DNA from: Talpa occidentalis
Lineage: Eukaryota; Chordata; Mammalia; Eulipotyphla; Talpidae
Reading direction: 5' to 3'
Length of the DNA stretch: 64,000 nucleotides
NCBI RefSeq assembly: GCF_014898055.3
Contig: NW_023601433.1
Location: 44,883,876 to 44,947,875 of the forward strand
Shown here: positions 33,893-45,219 of the stretch, piece by piece
Layout of the letters: each line of letters starts with the position of its first letter
Position numbering within the stretch: position 1 is the first letter of the stretch
The notes under the pieces: model-generated
Database searches by the model: none
What the model saw: the letters and a program-made list of their open reading frames with translations, nothing else
What the model was told of the DNA's origin: nothing
Program-made: the position numbers and the translations under genes

Positions 33893-33897
33893 GCTCG

Positions 33898-35419
33898 CCA
33901 ATCTTATTAAACTCAGCCTAAGCTTCACAGTAATGAAAGCTCCTGGATTTGCAGGTGGTCTTGCTGCAGGCAAAGACGAGGCTGTGTATTGAAATCCCAT
34001 TTCATTTTCTCTACCTTATTTCTGAGCTCAAGAAAATGAACACTAATGTCATTGCTATTTATGTTTTATAATGCTAATACCTCAGTATGTCACAAACGTT
34101 GTAAAACAAATGCGTTTACCTGTGATAATGCATTCGTTTAATTTAGATGCTAAATACAAAATGAATAATGTGATAAACATGGTGCTGAATGATTAAAATG
34201 AACCCTTAATTTCTCACAATTGTTCAAGGAGAAAATTACAGGAAAATATTAATGCTTTTTATAATGATTACTTCACTTGGGGTAAGCAGAAAGCCAATCT
34301 TTCCTCCTCAGATATCATTTGTCCCTATTTAATATAATAAATTCAATTAAAGGCCCTAATACCATTTTAAAAACCATTCATCTACCACAGTTTTAGTACA
34401 CGGACAATAATTTAAAGATTTTGTGTACAATTGTGGAACCAGAAAGAATCATTGAAGTCTTATAGTCCAGTAGCTATTGTAGACAAGCAAATGGGGCCCA
34501 TCTGAGGGAAAACTTGTCCATGGCCCAACAGGTAACCAGTGCAGAGAATTATGGTAAAATTATGTACAGAATAGATCTCCTCCACCAGCATATATGTCAT
34601 AAAAGTTCTTGGAATCATAAAAGAAAATGTTTTCTCTAGGTTAATAAAATTTAGCCAAATGAATGTCTTTAAAGTGGTTGATTACAGTACTTCTAGCTTA
34701 GCAGGCTCTCTCAGGCTAATTTCTCCAGTTTCCAGAGCTCTCTTTGACATCCTCAAAGAGTCAAGAACTAAGTTGCAGATTTTATGGGAAAGGTTCCACA
34801 GGGAAAGGAAGTCAACAGAAGCCTAAAGGGATGCTCCACATACTCATTCACATCTCAGGCCCCATGCTCTGCTTTATGGGACACTCTGGGGCATGCTCTT
34901 GAGGCTGCTTTTGCCTGGAAGTGACTGATTCTGGGGTCCAGCTGCCCCCCAGTGCCACCTGGCCTCCCCAAGGGCTCACAGGATCATCTTCAGCACACCT
35001 GCTCCTGAAACACCATTTGAGTAACTCGGGTCTGCGTGCAATGCAGATAATAAATATGCCCCAGCAACTGAGACCCGGTTCTGAGGGGCTAAGAGAGACA
35101 CAGCTCCTGGAGGCATATGTGATAGAACTCATTTCCCGTTCCTTCTGTGTTCACATTTAGCAACAAGAAATTGAATTAAGGCTTAAGTATAATCTTTACT
35201 TAACTAGAGCTGAGCGGCCCAACACCCTGTGAGGTCATGTACAGAACATCATTCTGAGGCTGAGTAGATTTAAATATTTCATTATTCAAGTGACCTTGGA
35301 TTTGTTGGAAAGACAGTTAGGTGAAAACACAAGAAGTTAACTCTATAAGGGGAGAAGTGGACTAGGAGCTGCCACAGAAAGGCTTATTTCCTTACTCTCA
35401 TGGTTCTTTAGTAAGAAAT
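33898..35419. other. Unassigned stretch with an AT-rich candidate conserved element
   Basis: No repeat recognised. The part at 34030-34440 is repeat-free, AT-rich and dense in TAAT/ATTA and ATGCATT-like words, as in many developmental enhancers. Conservation cannot be judged from one sequence. The rest is mixed, with opposite-strand overlapping frames at 34848-35160 of no recognisable product. Confidence 0.35.
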
Positions 35420-35428
35420 ATCTTTCCA

Positions 35429-35694
35429 GGACTTCCCTGGTGGCGCAGGCGGTTGAACACAGTGCTGTGAAGCTGGCCGCAGCCTCTACAGAGCTGGTTG
35501 GATCCCGGCTGGCCAGCGAGGGTCCCACATGGCGCGGCAGACCTCTCCTGTCTTGCCCGTTGCTCCCCTCAGTGTATTTCGTCAGTCTATCTGTTCTGTT
35601 CCCCGCTCTGTCTTTGGTGACTCCTCTCACCCTCCCGCGCATCTGGCCTGTACCCTGGTTCTTGTATAAATAAATCAATCTTTTAAAAAAAAAA
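35429..35694 (+). repeat. Rhin-like SINE, full length, young-type
   Basis: Head acttccctggtggcgcaggc with a near-consensus A box, B box ggttggatccc (one base off), body with cacatggcgcggcagacctc, and tail ataaataaatcaatctttt plus A11. A perfect 9-bp duplication, atctttcca, lies at 35420-35428 and 35695-35703. It retains several CpGs, like the copy at 21139-21413. Confidence 0.92.
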
Positions 35695-35703
35695 ATCTTT
35701 CCA

Positions 35704-36179
35704 CAGCTCCTTAGCTGAGCCTAACCAAAGAAGCTAGTGAGGTATGGGGGATTTCATTTGACCTGTCCTAAAAGAGATAGCCTTGATGGAAGTGGGACTT
35801 TCCTGCTTTCTTTTCTTGCTGCCTCTTTGTACTTTTTTTTTTTTTTTTTCAGGAAAATGCATGTTTTGGGTCTTCTCATCCTCAATGATATGAGGATGTG
35901 TATAGTAGTGACGAGTCAGTCAAGTAGGAAAATCAGCACATAGCCACCAGCCCCTTGCAAAACCTCCATGCCAGATCAGCCCCTACCCATGCCAGATCAG
36001 CCCCTACCCTGAAATCCCCTCCCCAGATTTCACAGAGGCCCTTGAGACCACGGGCCAGGCCCAGCCTACACGAGGTAGACTGAGAAGCCACCATGGTGCC
36101 ATCAGCAGGCCCCCTCTGGGCTTCAAGGTCCAAGGTGGTGATGCTGTGCAGCAGCCATGGGGTGTATTAAGATCCCAAC
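35704..36179. other. Unassigned stretch with a T run and a 21-bp tandem duplication
   Basis: T run at about 35831-35850. The 21-bp unit starting catgccagatcag is perfectly duplicated head-to-tail at 35967-35987 and 35988-36008. No gene recognised. Confidence 0.6.
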
Positions 36180-36480
36180 AGACAAAGGAACAGTGACCAG
36201 GGAGATATAGGAACTGAGGAGATGTGCTATAATACCAAATTTGATCCCAGATTAGAAAAATCTCAAGACAACAGGATCCTGGATTGGAAAAAGTCCATAG
36301 GACAATAGGTAAAACTTGATGGGGTCTGTCAATTAGATAACAGTTTTGAATGAGTGCAACATCCTGATATTAAGAAATCCTGTAAAACCATTAACATTTG
36401 GGGAATCTGAGATCATTTTATATGATAAGGTAAAATATTTATATTATTTTACAGAGCATATCCAGTAATAGCTATAGACT
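36180..36480 (+). repeat. L1M-type 3' UTR remnant, sense
   Basis: Blocks ggatcctggattggaaaaag, aaaacttgatggggtctgtc, aattagataacagttttgaa and aaaaccattaacatttgggg follow the 3' UTR of old L1 elements. Confidence 0.7.
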
Positions 36481-37185
36481 AGGAAATAAATGACAAGTCT
36501 ATAATAATAAAATGGTGAAGCATTGCTGACGGCTACTCTTGCAGAGACCAGGGAAGGTTCAGCTCAGAACTATGACAGGTGACCCAAACTTTTGCGCTTT
36601 CCTGCAGGTCCCCTCATTCGCAGGAAAGGCCCAAGCCTGCATGATCATAGCATGACCTAGAGACAGGACCTTCCAGAAGACCAGTAGGGGAAGATTCTTA
36701 CCCATCCTAAGGGTACCCTAGGGGATATTCTCATTAGAAAAGACAGCACTCTCTTTGTTTGAAATCTATTTTTTATACATTTTAAAAAATTAAATATATT
36801 TCCAACTACCAGAAAATTATTGATGGCATTACATATTTTGAGATTATATTGAAATGCACTATCAATTTCTGATGAGTTACTCTGATGAGATATCAATTGC
36901 TCATTTTTATCTTTTGCAGCTTGGCTGCTACAGCTTCAATACTTGGTAATATCTGGAGTAAGGGATAATTTAGAAACCTGGCATAGGTTAGATTTACATT
37001 ATGAAGACTAAGCAATTTTTCCAGCATGAGAAAATGTTTTCTGAGTTCAAGCACTTGTAATAAAATGCAAAATTAGTGAAATGGTAATATCTTTATCAAA
37101 TTGCTAAGTGGGTAGGACTTCTTGTTTTACCCATGTTGTCTAGTATATAACTAGACTAGATTGTAAGTAATTTATTTAGCCTCAA
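36481..37185. other. Unassigned AT-rich stretch
   Basis: No named repeat or gene. Confidence 0.4.
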
Positions 37186-37197
37186 AGTTCATTTCTT

Positions 37198-37427
37198 GGG
37201 CCTCCCTGGTAGTGCAGGGTTAAAGACAGCGCTATCAAGCTACTGCCAACCACTACAGAATCAGTTTGATCTCCCGGCAGGCCAGGGACCAACCCACATG
37301 GCACAGCAGATCCCTCCTGCCTCACCCAGCAGTGTATTTCAGTCAGTCTGCCTGTGCTGCTCCCCACTCTCTCTCCAGCTACACCCCAGTTCTTGTATGC
37401 ATAAATAAATAAATATTTAAAAGAAAA
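37198..37427 (+). repeat. Rhin-like SINE with internal deletions
   Basis: Head gggcctccctggtagtgcag, B-box-like cagtttgatctcc, tail gcataaataaataaatattt. It lacks the segment from ctgctcccctcag to just before agcagtgtatttc, and also the block around gtgaatcctctcaccc. Target duplication agttcatttctt (37186-37197) / agtgcatttctt (37428-37439), one mismatch. Confidence 0.9.
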
Positions 37428-37439
37428 AGTGCATTTCTT

Positions 37440-38309
37440 TTGGAATATTTGCTGATACATTGGCCTTTTGGGGAGAGGGAGGCACATCACATCTGCCTGG
37501 GTTTGTGTTGCCCCTTGTGAAATAAATATCTAATTGCTCATCAATAGGAGTTAAACTTCTTTGAGCACTAGCTTATTTTTAAAGTTAAAAGCCCAAGACT
37601 CTCATTTTTCACTTTTGATAATTTTCGGTTACTGCGTCTTCCAGAACCCAGTTGAGGTCCTGCTTCTCTGGCCTCTCCTTGAACTCTCCTAAATGAGGCC
37701 AGGGATGCAGACATTCCCTCTTTCTCCACTATGTGTAAACATACCCAGACTATCATTTTTTACCTTGTTAAAAAGCAACCCTCTGCCACACTGAGTGTAC
37801 TTAACAAGGTCAAAAGGCTAACCGTTAATCTGTAGGATATGCACAGGATGTTTAAGGTTTTTTTTTTATTGTTATAAACCACATAGCTGAAATATCCTTG
37901 TGTTTATTCCTTCATATGTCCACTATGCATGTGATTCTGGGTGTTTACATGCCTACAACCAGGAGTAATGTGACTTAAGCCTGTGTGGATGAAAAATAGA
38001 CACTTGGCAAAAGTCAGAGTGTCTTAGCTTAATATATGAGTAATATAATCACTGACACTCACAAAAGGTCTAATTAGAGCAAGTATATATAATACTTCTA
38101 AGTGACTGATAAATTTTAAGTGTTAGAGATCAGCACCAAGGGATAATGAAAAGATTTGAATTTAAAATATACAAATTCTAATGCTAGCTCTCCACTGTTT
38201 CTTTTTTTTTTTTTAAGTTTATTTGCAAAATGAAGTAAATATGCCTCGCTTCCTGGTTTGAGTGTTTTAAATAGGAAATGAATGTAGCCGATCTGAGTAA
38301 ATATTAGAC
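37440..38309. other. Unassigned AT-rich stretch
   Basis: T runs at about 37858-37868 and 38200-38214. No gene or named repeat. Confidence 0.4.
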
Positions 38310-38680
38310 TCTTTATTCAGGCATTCCTCAAATATGCTTTGAATGTCTTTGCATTAAATGCTGAGGACACAGCTATGAAGAGGTCAGCAAGTGTCCAGTC
38401 CTGTGGGACAAGACCTTCTGGTGGAAGGCAGGCGTGAACAAGCCTTTACTAAGCAGATCTAAACTGGCCCGGTCAGGGGAGTCGGAGAAAACTTTGAGTT
38501 GGTGCAGGCTGAGCTGAGTAAGAATTAGATGTGGGAGTGGGAGAAAAGTGGAGAGAAATCCAGGCAAAGGAAACAGCAGGTCAAGCAACAAGTGCCTGGC
38601 CTTACATGGCAACAGCATGGCTTGTGCATGTGCCCCAGATGCAGTGGGGAGCCACTAGGTATTGTTTTTGCTATAGTTAT
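38310..38680 (-). repeat. L2 LINE remnant, antisense
   Basis: The plus strand reads like reversed L2 3' sequence: tattcaggcattcctcaaat, aaatgctgaggacacagcta, tgaacaagcctttactaagc, cccggtcaggggagtcggag, aatccaggcaaaggaaacag and atgcagtggggagccactag. Confidence 0.65.
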
Positions 38681-38775
38681 TTTGATGGGAATTACATTTT
38701 TAGAGAAGTTTTGGGTTCACAGAAAATTTGAGTAGAAAGTACAGTGTTTCCTAAACTCTCCACAATGCGCGCGTG

Positions 38776-38807
<32 letters not shown>

Positions 38808-39030
38808 GCTTCCTCCACTACTGACAGTTTCACCAAACTGGTAGATTTGGTATAATCAGTGAACTTACCTGGACACATCACTGTTACTGAAAGGTTATAG
38901 TTCACATTAGGGTTCACTCATGGTTTTATACACATTTTGGGCTTTGACAAATGTGCGGCAGGTATCCACCGCTACAGTACATCTAGAATAGCTTCACTGC
39001 TCTAAGGGTGATTTTAATAAGGGAAGAAGC
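38681..39030 (-). repeat. L1M-type 3' UTR, antisense, with an expanded CA repeat
   Basis: agaagttttgggttcacaga, gtagaaagtacagtgtttcc, agcttcctccactactgaca, ggtagatttggtataatcag, cacattagggttcactcatg and gtatccaccgctacagtaca are reversed old-L1 3' UTR landmarks. A (CA)n run of about 27 bases at 38776-38802 has grown inside it. Confidence 0.75.
38776..38802. repeat. (CA)n microsatellite
   Basis: About 13.5 uninterrupted CA units, preceded by gcgcgcgtg. A likely length polymorphism. Confidence 0.95.
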
Positions 39031-39099
39031 CTACTCAAAACGACTTTTAACAAGATCTTTCTGATGGCAGAAATATGTCTTTCAAACTTAAGGGTGGGG

Positions 39100-39383
39100 G
39101 GGCCTCCCTGATGGCACAAGGGGTTAGGACGCAACCTATGAAGCTACCCGCAGCCACTGCAGCACAAGTTCAATCCCCAGCCAGGGAGAAACCCACATGG
39201 TGAAGCAGACCTCTCCTGTCTCACCTGCTGCTCCCCTCATTAGGGTTAGGGTTAGCAGTGTATTTCAGTCAGTCTGCCTGTTCTGTTCCCCACTCTGTCT
39301 CTGGTGAATTCTCTCACCCCCCCCCCAACACCTCCAGCCTGTACCCCAGTTCTTATATGCATAAATAAATAAATATTTTTAAA
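39100..39383 (+). repeat. Rhin-like SINE carrying a telomeric insertion
   Basis: Full-length SINE with a perfect 16-bp target duplication (aaacttaagggtgggg at 39084-39099 and 39384-39399). Head ggcctccctgatggcacaag, B box gttcaatcccc, tail gcataaataaataaatattt. At 39240-39254 it carries an extra 15-base segment, two and a half TTAGGG units. The other copies read straight through from ctgctcccctca to gcagtgtatttcag. Confidence 0.93.
39240..39254 (+). repeat. Short interstitial telomeric repeat
   Basis: ttagggttagggtta inserted cleanly between ctcccctca and gcagtgtatttc of the SINE, with no deletion and no target duplication. In at least four other copies in this window the same junction is uninterrupted. 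It is consistent with a break healed by telomere-repeat addition after the SINE landed. Confidence 0.85.
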
Positions 39384-39399
39384 AAACTTAAGGGTGGGG

Positions 39400-40579
39400 A
39401 GAGTCAATGAAAAGGAGAAAAAATCCAGACAAGTGGACAAATGAGGGTAACAAGAAAATGAGAGCAATCCAGGAACACAATCCAGAATGGGACTTGTATC
39501 AGGACAGCAGGAAGTAGGGAACAGCTGGGAGACAAGTGGGTATTTATTCCCAGACAGAGTTAGACTTTCTTGCAACCAGGAGTTTCAAGAGGGCTGTCTC
39601 CTGGCAAGTTCAAACAGACCTTCTTTCAGCAAATTACCTGTATGTTCGTGTCCTAGAACATTCTGGAGTCCTACGTGCTTACCATGACTTGTTTAATATT
39701 ACTGCTTCTCCCAAACGTGTCTGCATATGTTTACTTTCTTAAGACAGATGAAACATTTGGAAAGCTCCTCAGTTTTTCTTAGGATTGACTTTTCTGCCTC
39801 ACCTCCCAAAGTCAAAAAATCTAGTCTTCAAAAAATTTCCTTCCCTGCTCTTTAGCATCCACAGAAAGCAAGAAGGGTTGGCCAGGTCCTGTGAAGGAAC
39901 TGAGGAGTGAGGAGACAATCCCAAGATTGGAATCATTTCCAGCTCAGATTCCAGATTTTGTGAGGAACAACTCTAAGTTGGAGATAGAAGGTATATGGTA
40001 ACCAATGCCAGTCCTTCGAATAATTGAAAGAATTACCAAAAATTATATACCTGCTGAAGGTATCTGTTTATCTCTAGGAAAAAACCACATATATATTCAG
40101 TTAGTAAGTGTATAAAGCTTGACTTTCAGGCAGGGTTGTTCGCTTGACAAGTATTTGTTGAGTGTCTATAAATGTAAACTAGAGGAACCTTTTCCTCAGT
40201 ATGCCCTTATTAGCTTTACTGAATTTTGAGCAAATACCAGGGGATTTCCATTCCTTCCTTCTATCCTTCCTGCCTATTTTCCTTATCATTCTCTTTCTCT
40301 CTTTATTACAGTCTTAGAACTTAAGAATATTTTTCCTAGTTGAAAACATTCAATTCCTATTTTCTCACCCAAACTATTCCAAAAATGGCCTACAAGAGAT
40401 TATATAGAGAGGTGAGGTATAGAAATCTTGAGGGACTTCCTTGGGTGAATAAGATTTCTCAGTTTCCCTAACCTTATTCTCTACTCTTCATTGTTCCACT
40501 TCATCTCCGAAAGATCTTTAACTCCTCCATTGTAGATATTTGGAAGAGAATTGGGGGATGTTTTAAAGTAGAAGAGATG
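39400..40579. other. Unassigned non-coding stretch
   Basis: No named repeat or gene. Two overlapping frames at 39487-39742 are short and featureless. Confidence 0.4.
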
Positions 40580-40790
40580 GTTAAATTCAAATCTCGCTTC
40601 CTTCAATTTTCAGCTATGTGATCTCAGAAAAATCATTTAACTGCTCTGTGCCTCAGTTTATTCAAGATGCTTAAACTGGTATTTCTGCCTCATCTGTTTA
40701 TCTAGAGGACAAAATGAGGGCCGTACAAGTGCTTAGGGCAGTGCCAGGCAGGTGATCCCAGAACATCATCATCACTGCTGGAGGCAAAGA
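40580..40790 (+). repeat. MIR SINE
   Basis: MIR blocks in order: ttcagctatgtgatctcaga, aaaatcatttaactgctctg, tgcctcagtttattcaagat, aagtgcttagggcagtgcca and a final catcatcatcactgct. Confidence 0.85.
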
Positions 40791-42510
40791 ATTGACGGAT
40801 CACTTAAGAGAACTGACTGAGGTAGCAAAGGGAAGAATCAGATCACGGAGAAGTGTCCTGCCTCCAAACCCCACACTATCCATTGTTTCTGCAGAAGTGA
40901 AATTCTATGACAAAGACTTGGATCCAGAACCCTGCATATCTCCTAAGCTTACTTAGACACAATCCACAATCCACTTCTCTCCTCTAAACCACTTTTTCCT
41001 TATCAGAGCTTACTTTTTTCCCATTCAAAAATGAAATGTATTCTCTATCAAAATTCCACTCAACTAAAAACATTGTGTGGCACATTTTCTTGGTGAGGAA
41101 GTACTCTATTCAAGTCACAGAGTCAGAGAAATAAGTGGCAAAAATCTTTCGATGGCTCTATAAGCAGAGTCTAGTTAGACAAACAGATACATCATTTGTC
41201 ATACCTTATTAGTCATTCACTCATTAGCTATTGGTTCCAGAAACAGAAATGAACTATTTTTCTAGCCTGCATCTTAGAATGTACTAGAATATTAAGGAAA
41301 AAGAAGAAACTGTTACCGGGACTCGAGACCACCCCGTGCCATCAGAAAAGCTACATGTGCTGAGGTGAAGAGTAACAAGATGTTCCACCAGCTCTCTAAG
41401 AAACAATTGGTACAATCAATTTAACCTCACATTTATCTTGTCTTGACAATTATTGAGTCATTAATCTTCTCAGTGTCAAGGCATTATTGAACCCAACTAA
41501 ATGAGTATCCATGGCAATAAATAGAGTAGAGTACACACAGGTGAGAAAAATCTTGGCAGCAAGAAGCACAGCATGGCCTAATGAATTCACAGGAAATGTG
41601 GAGTAAAACCAGCGAGTAGAAAAGGAGAAATAGGAAGCTGCGGTGCCCTGATGTCAAGAGTGCTCCCTGTCAAATCAACTTTGGTTCTTGCTTACTTTCT
41701 AAATGCTACCACATGATGAAAAGAACCTTTTCTAGAGCAACCACAGACAGACTAAGCAAGGTATATAACAGAACAGGGCCACGCCCACCCCTAAAAAGCA
41801 TTTTTCCCACAGATAGTGGAGATGGACCTCTCCTTCCTCTGTCTGCTTCCACCCTAAGGGGTAAGTGTACCATCAAGCTCAGAGCCTAAAGCAATGGACA
41901 CTCAACTTTTTGGGGTTGGGCGGCCTCCTCAGTAAAGCACACTCATGTGCTCCTCAGGCATTGTTACAAATATAAACAAATATTTTTTATGCATATTTGC
42001 TCAAAAAATGGAGACTCTACAGAGTAAGAAAAGATGGAAGAAACCATTTCAACTCCACTGCCTTCTGGTTTATGTTCCCCAGCTGCAGCCAGAAACTGTG
42101 GAGTCTATGGATTTGGGGGGAGCCAGTGGGCTGGACTTAAGCTCTTCTAGGTCTCTCTCTGTGCTGGCTGAGGTGTCTGAAACCTGGCACCGCACCTCTG
42201 ACGTAGGAGGGAGAGCCAGGAGTGTTGGGAATGAGGGCAGGGGCTGCCAGGCCTTCCATGGAGCTGGACACAGGATGAGGTGCTGACTGATGCATTGGTC
42301 TAGTTCTGGCGTCATCACAGACAATGGGATCTGGGGAGGAATGACACATAATTTTTAGAAAATCAATCTCATCTCCAGTAGACTGTTCCAAAACTGTGTT
42401 CTCTGTTAATGACTTGCTCAGAAAAGCATTTGCTCTGTCATGGTTCATTTGTCACCTCCACGTGGGGCCCAGACAGGTATTCCTGGTTTCATGTTTTGTT
42501 TTGTTTAAAA
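40791..42510. other. Unassigned non-coding stretch
   Basis: 1.7 kb with no named repeat. The plus frame at 41945-42286 (113 codons) overlaps two minus-strand frames (84 and 103 codons) and has no domain that I recognise. Confidence 0.4.
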
Positions 42511-42519
42511 AGAACATCA

Positions 42520-42752
42520 GGGGACTCCCTAGTGGTCTAGGGGTTAAGTCTCAGAGCTATTACCACTTTGGCCTGAGTTCAATCCCCTGCCAGGGAGCTA
42601 ACCCACATGGCAAAGCAGACTTTTCCTGTCTTGCCTGCTGCTCCCCCCAGCAGTGTATTTCAGTAATTCCCCCTGTTCTGCTCCCCACTCTGTCTCTGAT
42701 GAGTCCTCTCATCCCTGCACCTCTACACCCCAGTTCTTCTACATAAATAAAT
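42520..42752 (+). repeat. Rhin-like SINE, shortened
   Basis: Head ggggactccctagtggtcta, B box gttcaatccc, body gcagtgtatttcagtaattc, tail ctacataaataaataa. Flanking acatcag / gcatcag looks like a decayed target duplication. The 116-codon plus frame at 42396-42746 is a reading of this repeat. Confidence 0.88.
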
Positions 42753-43979
42753 AAGCATCAGCATCCTACTGACAATATGTTATCACTATCTCCAAACTTG
42801 GAACCACTGTCTTTTTATAAATGAAAAATTGACATTAAACTTTACAACGCCAATACACATGCCTTCAGCTTACTTATGAACCTCTAACAGATACAAAATT
42901 ATTTTCATGATCATTCTCCCATCTCATTACAAAATATTACCATGATGCTCTTCTCTAAGATAACATCAAGATGCTGCTTTCTTAGATAATACTGAGATGG
43001 CCATGTAGACAGCAGTACCTTTGGAGAACTGTGTCCTCAGGTGAGCTTGTCTTTCTGGAACATGACAAACTGTAACCATACAAGCCTGAGTGGCATAGCC
43101 TTCCACACACCCAGGCTCTGAGGTGTAGCCAGCAGTGACCATCGCTGTACGCGGTCACTATTGGCACCATCCGTACGTGGTACGTTGCAGACTGAAAGTG
43201 TGAGGTGACATGTGATTGTACTGTCAGGGTCTCTTCTTGCCCAAACTAGTCAGGCTCCTCTGAGCCCTGTGGATTAGGCTTCAACCTTCATCTATGAAAG
43301 ATTTGAAAAAACACTAACATAGCTGATAGTAGCTCAAGGCCTTCCTAGGATGAACCCCAGGCCCTCTGAGAGTACTTGCCTGAGAAAATCTAATCTGCTA
43401 AACAAATTTACTATTAGTCTAGTCAACACCAAAAGATTGGGCTCCCCTTTTCAAGTCCTGTGGGAAGGTAGGAGTCAGACTTGAGAAGAGTCATTTAGCA
43501 AACTCAGATGGGTTTTATAGAGACCAAGGTTCTCCTTCCAACTCTGTCATTTATCCCTTCCCTGATGCTACCTGGCTGGCCCCTCCTCATCCCCATTTCC
43601 AGTCCTTTGCTCCCCCTTTACAACACGCAGTCACTCCCTGCAAATCGAGGTCGAATTCAGTTCCCTATTGCAAAAGCATATTATCAGTTAAAATGTGCCT
43701 TCCCCAAGTTAACTAGTGTTTGACTCTGCTTATCTCTGACACTATTTAAGTGCAAAATAGGTTTATTGCCATCAACTACAGCATAGAAAAAAGAAGCCCA
43801 GGAGGTGCCACCCACCTACTGCAGAACTTCCAAGGGAAGATAATAGCCTGGTACAGATTGCATCAAGATGCCACTGTGGATTTACATATTAAATATCAGT
43901 AAAGCTTAATGTCCTTTCTATTTTCATTAGACCAAAAAAACAAACAAACAAAAATGTAAATTTACCTTCTAGTATTTTC
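42753..43979. other. Unassigned non-coding stretch
   Basis: No gene or named repeat; a (CAAA)n-like patch at about 43936-43953. Confidence 0.4.
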
Positions 43980-44303
43980 ATGCTGCACTCCAGTGGACCA
44001 TCTTACCCACCACCTCCTCCCCCGCTGCCCCCGCACCTCCATCCCAGTGCATGTAGCAGACTTTCAGGACCACCAAGCAGAAGAACAAACTTCTATGCAG
44101 GGAAAGGAATTAAAATTCATGCCTTACAGTACAACCTCATAGGAGATGGATTCCATACTGGGTGATTCAGACTTCACCCCGGTTAGCCCTGGCCCCGAAA
44201 TGCCAGATCCTTTCATGGATATGGCATCATTGGTGCAGATGGTATTCCCATCTGACAAGCAGCGCTTTCTTGGACCCACTGGCTCTATGCCTAGTAAATG
44301 AAA
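43980..44303 (+). other. Possible decayed coding fragment (two frames joined by a shift)
   Basis: A 61-codon frame (43980-44165) with a proline-rich YPPPPPPLPPHLHP string ends in a stop just after the +1 frame opens. That second frame, from about 44146, continues to a stop at about 44303 and includes DFTPVSPGPEMPDPF. The protein-like composition and the abutting frames suggest a frameshifted processed pseudogene or decayed exon. I do not recognise the protein, and both frames are within chance length. No poly-A tail or target duplication seen. Confidence 0.2.
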
Positions 44304-44825
44304 AATGCAAGCAGAACAGATTCAAGCCACTCTTGTCTTCTTAAAATAAGCAATTCATTTTTTAGGGAGGGAGAGCTATTTTTAATAGCACTAGCTATTT
44401 GGCAGCTGTTTCCAAAATGGCTTCCACAATTCTAAGAAGCTGTGATTCATCCTTGGGCACGGCAAGGTCCTGGGTACGTGGAAATTCCAGCGGGAGTTAT
44501 AAATGTCACTTTTCATGCTCAGAACTCACAGCGTCCTCTGTGAAGCCAAAAGTAAGAGTAGGCAAATTCCAGGACAATGGGAAACAAGAATGAGTATTCA
44601 ACTGGTTGTTGGTCAAACACTCCTGTGTTACCCAGCGTCCTGTGGGAACCACAGTCAAGAGCTGGAAAAGCACTGAGACCTCTAACTCTGTTCCCTGTGG
44701 TCTGCAACCACTTCCTCATGGGCTGTTTTCTGCCAGATACTTGTCTTCACATTTGCTTATGTTCCTTTTTTCTTTCTTTCATTTTTATTAGATGTATATA
44801 TATTTTAGAAAAAATTAAATAGGTG
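44304..44825. other. Unassigned non-coding stretch
   Basis: No repeat or gene recognised. Confidence 0.4.
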
Positions 44826-44841
44826 TCAGTTTTGTTTTTTT

Positions 44842-45103
44842 CTTTGCTTTTTTTTTAATAATTAGTTAGTTTTTGCATAGAACTGGGGTGTAGGACAGAG
44901 GTGCAGAGGGTTAGAGGATTCACCAGACACAGAGCAGGGAACAGAAGAGGTGGATCCACTGAATTACACTGCTGAGGGGAGTAGTGGGCAAGACTGGAGA
45001 GGTCTGCTGCACCATATATGGGTCAGCTCCCTGGCTGGGCATTAACCTCAGGCTGTAGCAGTGATAACACTAAGACTTAACCCTTAGGCCACCAGGGAGG
45101 CCC
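44842..45103 (-). repeat. Rhin-like SINE, full length, antisense
   Basis: The minus strand begins gggcctccctggtggcctaa and ends with a degraded tail (tgcaaaaactaactaatta) and A run. Target duplication tcagttttgttttttt (44826-44841) / tcaattttgttttttt (45104-45119), one mismatch. The A box is mutated. Confidence 0.9.
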
Positions 45104-45219
45104 TCAATTTTGTTTTTTTAAATGTTTTAATTTTTATGTGCTTTTCATATTTACTATAATTATTTTGAACATTTGAACATGGGAAAGGGAAAGAAAAAGT
45201 CTCCTAAGCAGCAACAACT

